DNA from: Varunaivibrio sulfuroxidans | GTDB taxonomy: Bacteria > Pseudomonadota > Alphaproteobacteria > Rhodospirillales > Magnetovibrionaceae | DNA: 64,000 bases | Direction of reading: 5' to 3' | NCBI RefSeq assembly: GCF_029318635.1 | Contig: NZ_CP119676.1 | Span: 698,614-762,613 of the forward strand | Translations under genes and position numbers: made by a program | Notes under the pieces: generated by a model | Told to the model about the DNA's origin: nothing | What the model saw: the letters and a program-made list of their open reading frames with translations, nothing else | Databases searched by the model: none | Part shown: positions 58,363 through 64,000 of the stretch, in pieces | Layout of the letters: the number at the start of each line of letters is the position of its first letter | Position numbering within the stretch: position 1 is the stretch's first letter

Positions 58363-58414
58363 CTATTGATTTCACGCCCGGCTATTGATTTCACGCCCGG
58401 CTATTGATTTCACG
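58363..58414. repeat. Tandem 19-bp repeat, 2.7 copies, in the nnr-dadA spacer
   Basis: CTATTGATTTCACGCCCGG occurs twice in exact tandem (58363-58381, 58382-58400) and a third time to 14 bases (58401-58414). It lies just upstream of the nnr start on its strand, so it extends that gene's leader and carries several ATTGA-like boxes. Confidence 0.85.
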
Positions 58415-58478
58415 ATGGTACTCCATGGCGGCGGCGGCTTGAAAGCCCATCGTCGCGGAGAACGGTTTCACGCACAAT

Positions 58479-58514
58479 TCCCGCTAAACTCACGTCTCCC
58501 GCTAAACTCACGTC
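58479..58514. repeat. Tandem 18-bp repeat x2 in the nnr-dadA spacer
   Basis: TCCCGCTAAACTCACGTC occurs twice in exact tandem, about 100 bp upstream of dadA and 65 bp from the other tandem set. The two sets are unrelated in sequence, which points to two separate slippage events. Confidence 0.85.
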
Positions 58515-58612
58515 GCTCCATCGCCCTGGATCACGAGAGCCTCCGGGCGTATAAACGAGTCTCCTCAAGTTCGCGGGGCCTTCCCTTTGCCTGTACGGAG
58601 TGTTTTTGCGCG

Positions 58613-59863
58613 ATGAAAGTCATTGTCCTCGGTGCCGGGGTCGTGGGAACGAGCACGGCCTATTTTCTCGCCAAGGCGGGAATGGACGTCCATGTCATCG
58701 ACCGCCAGGAAGGCGTCGCTCGGGAAACCAGTTTCGCCAACGGCGGTCAAATCGCCGCCAACCACGCCGAACCGTGGGCCGCGCCCAGCGTTTTGCCCAA
58801 GGCCTTGAAGTGGCTGGGCCGCACCGACGCACCCCTGCTCTATCACCTGCGCCTGGATCCCTCGCTTTGGGCATGGACATTGAAATTCCTCGCCAACTGC
58901 ACCCCGGGGCGCGAACGGCGAAACACCGTGCGCACGCTGCGCATCGCCCTATACAGCCGCACCATTTTACAGCGCCTGCGCCGGGAAACCGCGATCGAGT
59001 ATGACCATCTGGCGCGGGGCATCTTGAATATTTTCCACACCCCGAAAAGTTTCTCCGCCGGCGCGCGCGCCGCCGACGTGATGAGCGAACTGGGTTGCGA
59101 ACGACGGACCCTGGATCGCGGCGCCTGCCTCGATCTCGAACCGGCGTTGCGTTTTTCCGACGCCCCCTTCGTCGGCGGAACCTGGAGCCCCCACGACGAA
59201 AGCGGAGATTGCTTTTTGTTCACCCAGCGTATCGGCGAGATGGCGCAAAAGGAGGGCGCCCGTTTTCACTTCGGAACCACCGTTACGCGTCTCTTGGCGA
59301 AAGGCAATCGGGTCGGCGGCGTCGAGACCGCGACCGGGGTCGAAACGGCGGACGCCTATGTCCTGTCGCTGGGCAGCTACAGCCGAAAGATCGCCCAAGA
59401 CATGGGCCTGAACCTGCCGATTTATCCCGCCAAGGGATATTCCGTATCGATCCCCATCGAAAACGATGAAGGCGCACCGATGGTGTCGATCACCGATGAC
59501 GCGCACAAGTTGGTCCTAAGTCGCCTGGGCGGCATTTTCCGGATTGCCGGAACCGCCGAATTCGCGGGCTATGACACCACCATCGACCCTGTCCGAGCAC
59601 GCCAGACCCTGGACGCCGGACTACACCTGTTCCCCCGCGCCGGATCGCGCGATCGGGGCGAGTATTGGACCGGATTGCGCCCGGTGACGCCCGACAGCGT
59701 GCCGCTTCTGGGGCGCAGCCCGATCGAAAACTTGTACCTCAATACCGGACACGGGACCCTGGGTTGGACCATGGCGGCGGGATCGGGGCGCGTAATCGCC
59801 GATTTGATCGGTGGGCGCCGCCCCGAAATCGACCTAACGGGGTTGGGGATCGACCGCTTCTGA
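58613..59863 (+). CDS. dadA: D-amino acid dehydrogenase (DadA type)
   Basis: A flavoprotein that oxidises D-amino acids, chiefly D-alanine, to keto acids and passes electrons to the respiratory chain. The ATG at 58613 gives 416 residues; the frame extends 76 codons upstream without similarity. The FAD-binding site VLGAGVVGTSTAYFLAKAG is at residues 4-22, then SFANGGQIAANHAEPWAAPS, with DESGDCFLFTQRIGEMA, YPAKGYSVSIPI and WTGLRPVTPDSVPLLGRSP, and the C-terminal NTGHGTLGWTMAAGSG. No alanine racemase gene is next to it. Confidence 0.92.
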   Translation: MKVIVLGAGVVGTSTAYFLAKAGMDVHVIDRQEGVARETSFANGGQIAANHAEPWAAPSVLPKALKWLGRTDAPLLYHLRLDPSLWAWTLKFLANCTPGRERRNTVRTLRIALYSRTILQRLRRETAIEYDHLARGILNIFHTPKSFSAGARAADVMSELGCERRTLDRGACLDLEPALRFSDAPFVGGTWSPHDESGDCFLFTQRIGEMAQKEGARFHFGTTVTRLLAKGNRVGGVETATGVETADAYVLSLGSYSRKIAQDMGLNLPIYPAKGYSVSIPIENDEGAPMVSITDDAHKLVLSRLGGIFRIAGTAEFAGYDTTIDPVRARQTLDAGLHLFPRAGSRDRGEYWTGLRPVTPDSVPLLGRSPIENLYLNTGHGTLGWTMAAGSGRVIADLIGGRRPEIDLTGLGIDRF

Positions 59864-59919
59864 ACCCCCGGCGCAAGAAAAAAACTTGCTTTTCGAATTG
59901 GTTTCGACACCATAGCGCC

Positions 59920-60387
59920 ATGGATTACATCTTTCCCCTCGCCAACACGCTTCACGCCCTGGCCGCCGTTATCTGGGTCGGCGGCATGTTTTTCGCCCAT
60001 CAGGTCCTACGCCCCGCTTTGGGCGCCAACGAGCCCCCCGTCCGCCTGGGCATTTGGGGGCGGGTATTCGCACGCTTTTTCGTTTGGGTATGGCTTGCCG
60101 TGATTATTCTTCCCATCACCGGGTACGCCATGGTCTATGGCGATTTCGGCAGTTTCGAAAACGCCGGCATGCATGTCACCGTGATGCACGCCATCGGCTG
60201 GGTCATGATCGCCCTGTATCTGTACTTGTACGTCGTTCCTTACGGTCAGTACCGACAAGCCGTAAAGGCCGAGGATTGGCCTCGCGCGGGCAAAATTCTG
60301 CCCATTATTCGCCGCATCGTCGGTACGAATCTGGTCTTGGGCCTGATTACGATCGTCGTCGCGGTGTCGGGTCGTTTTTGGGGCTAA
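59920..60387 (+). CDS. CopD-like inner membrane protein
   Basis: A 155-residue protein with four predicted membrane helices. I start it at the ATG at 59920 (MDYIFPLANTLHALAAVIWVGG), 56 bp after dadA. Conserved histidines appear in TLHALA, FFAHQV and MHAIGW, consistent with a heme- or copper-binding bundle of the CopD superfamily (DUF2269/HemJ-like proteins have a similar layout). Its role is unknown. It ends 11 bp from the convergent hydrolase gene. Confidence 0.7.
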   Translation: MDYIFPLANTLHALAAVIWVGGMFFAHQVLRPALGANEPPVRLGIWGRVFARFFVWVWLAVIILPITGYAMVYGDFGSFENAGMHVTVMHAIGWVMIALYLYLYVVPYGQYRQAVKAEDWPRAGKILPIIRRIVGTNLVLGLITIVVAVSGRFWG

Positions 60388-60398
60388 GCGCGCCGTTC

Positions 60399-61649
60399 TC
60401 ACGCTTTTTCGTGGGTGACCTCGCGAATTTCCGAATGCAAGGTCCTGTGCACGGGGCACTTATCGGCGATTTCCAGCAACCGTTCCCGGCTTTGCCGATC
60501 GAGATCGCCGATGATCTCGATTTCGCGGTCGATGGTGTCGATCTTGCCGCTGCGCGTCTCACATTCGGCGCAATCCTCGGCATGGATTTTCTTATGGGAC
60601 AGGCGTACCGATACCCGCGCCAGCGGCCATTTCTTGCGCGCCGCGTACATCCGCAACGTCATCGCCGTGCATGCGCCGAGGGCCGCGAGAAGAAGGTCGT
60701 AGGGCGACGGCCCAAGATCGTCGCCCCCGGCGTCCTCGGGCTCGTCGGCGGTGATCCAGTGCGCACCCCCGATTGAAACCGCCTGAGCGTATATACCCTG
60801 GCCGCTTTCCGTGACCACCACTTCGCCGACACCCGCCGACGGGAACCGCGCAAAATCCTGGACGCTTTCATCGCCCCTGTCGGCGCTGATATAACGGTTG
60901 GACCATGCCGCGATGACGTCGGCGACATAGAAGGCGTCTTCCTTGCGGTGCAGCAAGTGATCGGCGTCATCCAGCGAGATAAAACTTTTCGGATGTTTCG
61001 CCGCCTGAAAAATCCGCTGCGCATTGTCGATGCCGACGATCTCATCGCGGGGACCGTGAAAAACCAAAAGCGCCTTGCCGAGACCGGCGATCGCCCCATT
61101 CAGGTTTTGCGCCGAGATATCGTCGAGAAAATGCTTCTTGATCGTAAACGGACGCCCGCCTAAGGAAACCTCGGCCTCGCCCTCGGCGTTAATTTCGTCC
61201 ATCGCCGCATGAAAATGACCGGCGACGTGGGAGGGATCGTGGGGCGCGTTGATCGTCACCACCGCCGCCGCCTGAGGAATGCGCGCCGCCGCCGCCAACG
61301 CGGCGGCCCCGCCCAGGCTGTGCCCGATCAAGATTTGCGCCGCGCCGTGGTTTTCGCTTAGAAACGTCGCCGCGGCGACGAGGTCCGCGACATTCGAGGT
61401 GAAGTTCGTATTGGCGAATTCGCCCTCGCTCGCCCCCAACCCGGTGAAATCGAAGCGCAGCACCGCGATACCGTGGGCGGTCAGTCCGCCGGCGACGCGC
61501 GCGGCGGCGAAAACATCCTTCGAGCAGGTAAAGCAATGGGCGAACAGGGCATAGGCCTTGGGCGCGCCTTCGGGAAAATCCAGCCGCGCCGCCAACATTT
61601 CGCCGTTTCCGCCCTGGAAGGTTACTTTTTCGCTTCGCGCCGCCGTCAT
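60399..61649 (-). CDS. Bifunctional alpha/beta hydrolase - OsmC domain protein
   Basis: A 416-residue fusion. The ATG at 61649 has GGAGGATCG upstream. Residues 1 to about 250 are an alpha/beta hydrolase with FAHCFTCSKD (oxyanion region), nucleophile elbow GHSLGGAAAL near residue 108, and acid/histidine region GPRDEIVG and DADHLL. Residues about 280-416 are an OsmC domain with the redox cysteines in LGACTAMTLRMYA and ADKCPVHRTL, which in OsmC reduce organic hydroperoxides. The fusion is a known architecture in proteobacteria. The two parts may act on lipid or ester hydroperoxides, which is inference. Confidence 0.9.
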   Translation of the reverse strand: MTAARSEKVTFQGGNGEMLAARLDFPEGAPKAYALFAHCFTCSKDVFAAARVAGGLTAHGIAVLRFDFTGLGASEGEFANTNFTSNVADLVAAATFLSENHGAAQILIGHSLGGAAALAAAARIPQAAAVVTINAPHDPSHVAGHFHAAMDEINAEGEAEVSLGGRPFTIKKHFLDDISAQNLNGAIAGLGKALLVFHGPRDEIVGIDNAQRIFQAAKHPKSFISLDDADHLLHRKEDAFYVADVIAAWSNRYISADRGDESVQDFARFPSAGVGEVVVTESGQGIYAQAVSIGGAHWITADEPEDAGGDDLGPSPYDLLLAALGACTAMTLRMYAARKKWPLARVSVRLSHKKIHAEDCAECETRSGKIDTIDREIEIIGDLDRQSRERLLEIADKCPVHRTLHSEIREVTHEKA

Positions 61650-61750
61650 CCGATCCTCCACCACAAAAAAACCACGACCGGCTTAACAAATGTCGCCGAG
61701 TCACGATAGGAGTTGAACACAGCAGCCACCTCGGGCACAACGGTAACGAT

Positions 61751-62590
61751 ATGAAATGGACCCATGCCCCGTTTATGAGCATTTGCGAGACCGGAGGCGT
61801 CGTCGTCAAGGAAGACGACGGTTGGTTGGCCCTACCCGACGGCGGGGACGGCGGCGCGATCGGCGCCTTTGAAGACCGCGCGGACGCCATGGCGGCGGTC
61901 GAGCACGATCACGGCGCACGCCTGTGCTGCGCCGATCGGCGGCGCGATCCGCAGCCGGGGGACGATTTTACCATCGACGACGTCGAAATCATCGACAAGA
62001 CGCGCGCCTTTCAAGGCTATTTCGCCGTCGATCGGTACCACCTGCGCCATCGGTTGTTCGATGGCGGCTGGTCGGAACCGATCCACCGTGAGGTCTTCGA
62101 ACGCGGGCACGCCGTGGCCGTGCTGTTGTTCGACCCGGCGCGAGACGTTCTGGTTTTCGTCGAACAATTCCGCCCCGGCGCCTTCGCCGCCCTGCGTGCG
62201 GGGGAAAGCTTGGCGGGTGGCGCGCCCTGGCTGATCGAATGCGTCGCCGGCATCGTCGAAAAGGGAGAAAGCCCCGAGGACGTCGCCCGCCGCGAAGCGT
62301 TCGAGGAGGCCCATTGCGAAATCGACGACCTGATTCCGATTTCCCGCTATTTCGTCAGTCCCGGCGGCGGATCCGAAACCGTCGCCCTGTATTGCGGCCT
62401 CACGCAAGCCCCCGAGAACGGCTCCCTGCACGGGCTGGCCGAGGAGCACGAGGATATTCGCGTCCTCTGCCTGGACGCCTCGGCGGCGGTATCCCGGCTC
62501 GAACAGGGGGGATTTAGCAACGCGCTCACCCTGATCGCCATGCAGTGGTTCGCCCTGAACCGGGTATCCTTACGAAAAAACGGATCGTGA
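61751..62590 (+). CDS. Nudix hydrolase, probable ADP-ribose pyrophosphatase
   Basis: A 279-residue protein. The Nudix box is GIVEKGESPEDVARREAFEEAHCEI near residues 177-200, with REAFEE binding the metal. Upstream are VFVEQFRPGAF and IECVAG, typical of the NudF/ADP-ribose type, preceded by FAVDRYHLRHRLFDGG and EVFERGHAVAVLLFD. The first 90 residues are longer than in NudF and look unusual; the start may be one of several ATGs. The C-terminal part has EEHEDIRVLCLDASAA. It is divergent from the hydrolase-OsmC gene by 101 bp. Confidence 0.85.
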   Translation: MKWTHAPFMSICETGGVVVKEDDGWLALPDGGDGGAIGAFEDRADAMAAVEHDHGARLCCADRRRDPQPGDDFTIDDVEIIDKTRAFQGYFAVDRYHLRHRLFDGGWSEPIHREVFERGHAVAVLLFDPARDVLVFVEQFRPGAFAALRAGESLAGGAPWLIECVAGIVEKGESPEDVARREAFEEAHCEIDDLIPISRYFVSPGGGSETVALYCGLTQAPENGSLHGLAEEHEDIRVLCLDASAAVSRLEQGGFSNALTLIAMQWFALNRVSLRKNGS

Positions 62591-62603
62591 CCCACTCCCG
62601 ACC

Positions 62604-62621
62604 CTAGGGTTCGGACCCTAG
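62604..62621 (+). terminator. Hairpin after the Nudix gene
   Basis: CTAGGGT-TCGG-ACCCTAG is a 7-bp stem with a stable tetraloop, 13 bp after the stop codon. No U-run follows, but a second terminator-like hairpin with a U-run lies 6 bp further on. Confidence 0.6.
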
Positions 62622-62627
62622 ATTAAC

Positions 62628-62648
62628 GCCCCGGCGTCCGGGCTTTTT
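62628..62648 (+). terminator. Intrinsic terminator after the Nudix gene
   Basis: GCCC-C-GG/CC-GGGC stem, triloop CGT, then TTTTTC. It separates the Nudix gene from cysK. Confidence 0.7.
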
Positions 62649-62733
62649 CTTGCATATTTCCTATCGCGTATATATTTTATAAATGTAATACTAATTTATA
62701 TGGTTATTTTTGTTTGTTTTACATAGAGGAAAC

Positions 62734-63735
62734 ATGAAAATCCGCAAAGGGTTCATCGGAACCATTGGAAACACCCCCCTCATTCATCTGAAAAAACTCT
62801 CCGAGGACACCGGATGCACCATTCTCGGCAAGGCGGAGTTTCTCAATCCCGGCGGCTCGGTGAAGGATCGCGCCGCGCTGTACATCATCCGCGACGGCGA
62901 ACGGCGAGGTCACCTGAAACCGGGAGGAACCATTGTCGAGGGCACCGCGGGCAACACCGGAATTGGTCTGGCCTTGGTGGGAAACGCCCTGGGCTATAAA
63001 TCCGTGATCGTCATCCCCGATACCCAAAGCCAGGAAAAAAAGGACGCCCTGCGCCTGTGCGGGGCCGACCTGCGCGAAGTTCCCGCCGCGCCGTATCGCG
63101 ACCCCAACAATTATGTCCATGTTTCCCGACGCCTCGCCGAGGAGCTTAACGAGAGCGAACCTCACGGCGCGTTCTGGGCCAACCAGTTCGACAACGTCGC
63201 CAACCGCCAGGCCCACATCGAGGGCACCGGCCCCGAAATTTGGGATCAGTGCGACGGTAAAATAGACGGCTTCGCCGCCGCCGCGGGCACCGGCGGCACC
63301 CTAGCCGGGGTGGCGATGGCGCTGAAAGAGCGCGATTCGACCATCATTACGGCCCTGGCCGATCCGATGGGCGCGGCGTTGTACCACTACTACAAATTCG
63401 GCTCCTTAAAAGCGGAGGGTTCCTCGATCACCGAAGGCATCGGACAAGGGCGCATCACCGCCAACCTAGAGGGCGCGCCGATCGACGAGGCGTTCCAAAT
63501 CCCCGATAGCGAAGCCCTTGAAATTATTTTCGACCTTATCCAGTATGAGGGGCTGGTGCTCGGTGGATCCAGTGGCGTCAATCTTGCCGGCGCGGTGCGT
63601 CTCGCCCGCCAAATGGGACCTGGTCACACCATCGTCACAATCCTGTGCGATTACGGATCACGCTATCAGAGTAAATTGTTCAACCCCGCATTTCTTCGTG
63701 AAAAAGGGTTGCCGGTTCCCCCGTGGATGGTCTAA
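62734..63735 (+). CDS. cysK: Cysteine synthase A (O-acetylserine sulfhydrylase)
   Basis: Makes L-cysteine from O-acetylserine and sulfide with PLP. The ATG at 62734 has AGAGGAAAC upstream and gives 333 residues; the frame extends a few codons upstream. GNTPLIHL is at the N-terminus, the PLP lysine is in NPGGSVKDRAALYII near residue 45, and EGTAGNTGIGLALVG is the substrate asparagine loop. GTGGTLAG (phosphate cup) and SSGVNLAGAVRLA follow. The preceding 80 bp are AT-rich, with several possible -10 boxes. The next gene is a sulfurtransferase, which suggests sulfur handling, but cotranscription is not shown. Confidence 0.93.
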   Translation: MKIRKGFIGTIGNTPLIHLKKLSEDTGCTILGKAEFLNPGGSVKDRAALYIIRDGERRGHLKPGGTIVEGTAGNTGIGLALVGNALGYKSVIVIPDTQSQEKKDALRLCGADLREVPAAPYRDPNNYVHVSRRLAEELNESEPHGAFWANQFDNVANRQAHIEGTGPEIWDQCDGKIDGFAAAAGTGGTLAGVAMALKERDSTIITALADPMGAALYHYYKFGSLKAEGSSITEGIGQGRITANLEGAPIDEAFQIPDSEALEIIFDLIQYEGLVLGGSSGVNLAGAVRLARQMGPGHTIVTILCDYGSRYQSKLFNPAFLREKGLPVPPWMV

Positions 63736-63782
63736 TCCCTTGGGGGAATTCCGCCATAAAATCAACAGGGAGCCTGCTATTC

Positions 63783-64000
63783 ATGGAGTTCGCCAATCCA
63801 GAAGCCTTGGTCGATTGCGCGTGGTTGCGCGATCATCTCGACGCCCCGGACGTGCGCATCGTCGATGCGACGTTTCATCTGCCCCATGATGACCGGGACG
63901 CCCGCGAAGAATATGGATTCCGCCATATTCCGGGGGCCGTACACTTCGACATCGACGAAATCGCCGATACCGATACCGACCTGCCCCATATGTTGCCCAG
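63783..64000 (+). CDS. sseA: 3-mercaptopyruvate sulfurtransferase (N-terminal part, cut by window edge)
   Basis: The first 72 codons of a rhodanese-type protein: MEFANPEALVDCAWLRDHLD, then IVDATFHLPHDDRDAREEYG and FRHIPGAVHFDIDEIADTDT. The early LVDCAWLRDHL and RHIPGAVHFDIDEIAD motifs are typical of the first rhodanese domain of SseA. It begins 47 bp after cysK in the same direction. The catalytic cysteine lies beyond the window edge, so the family call rests on the N-terminal motifs only. Confidence 0.88.
   Translation, partial: MEFANPEALVDCAWLRDHLDAPDVRIVDATFHLPHDDRDAREEYGFRHIPGAVHFDIDEIADTDTDLPHMLP

Noticed and set aside
1-64000. CRISPR arrays, toxin-antitoxin pairs, insertion sequences or prophage genes
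   Set aside because: No regularly spaced repeats, transposases, integrases or phage structural genes were seen on either strand.

Overview
This window is chromosomal DNA of an alphaproteobacterium, most likely of the Rhodospirillales. The evidence is a contiguous fourteen-gene nuoABCDEFGHIJKLMN operon followed by birA, coaX and an RNase J gene, a tig-clpP-clpX-lon-hupB block, a short prolyl-tRNA synthetase without the editing insertion, and GC-rich coding sequence beside AT-rich regulatory spacers. No phage genes, transposases, integrases or CRISPR arrays are visible. The genus cannot be set from the sequence alone.

Region 1 (1-15.3 kb, minus strand) is envelope and translation housekeeping, in transcription order dnaE, rpsB-tsf, pyrH-frr-uppS-cdsA-dxr-rseP-bamA-skp-lpxD-fabZ. 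It links nucleotide and isoprenoid supply, lipid A synthesis and outer-membrane assembly. Region 2 (15.5-24.8 kb) is more accessory. It holds three tandem paralogous exported proteins of unknown function (two are lipoproteins with almost identical signal peptides), lolD-lolC and proS, an unknown exported protein, an AzgA-like purine permease, a 3-methyladenine glycosylase and a methyltransferase. The last two are separated by a 196-bp element of nested perfect inverted repeats. Methylmalonyl-CoA epimerase follows.

Region 3 (24.9-42.6 kb, minus) runs from complex I (nuoA to nuoN) into birA, coaX and rnj. Region 4 (42.7-47.6 kb) is an AT-rich stretch with tRNA-Asp, a plus-strand glycine betaine/proline-type ABC importer in the order binding protein, permease, ATPase, a decayed gene, and tRNA-Val. 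This block looks like an insertion between two tRNA genes. Region 5 (47.9-55.2 kb, minus) is the protein quality-control block tRNA-Leu, tig, clpP, clpX, lon, hupB. It has an RpoH-like promoter before lon and a structured intergenic RNA candidate between tig and clpP that carries an RNase P P4-like motif.

Region 6 (55.3-64 kb) has malonyl-CoA decarboxylase and the bifunctional NAD(P)HX repair enzyme (minus), a DadA-type D-amino acid dehydrogenase and a CopD-like membrane protein (plus), an alpha/beta hydrolase-OsmC fusion (minus), a Nudix hydrolase, a cysteine synthase and the start of a 3-mercaptopyruvate sulfurtransferase gene (plus).

No complete new system is proven here. The best candidates for something undescribed are the three-gene exported-protein family, the nested-palindrome element at 23.5-23.7 kb and the tig-clpP intergenic RNA. 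Gene positions and start choices come from reading frames, start-codon context and family knowledge; no database search was run.
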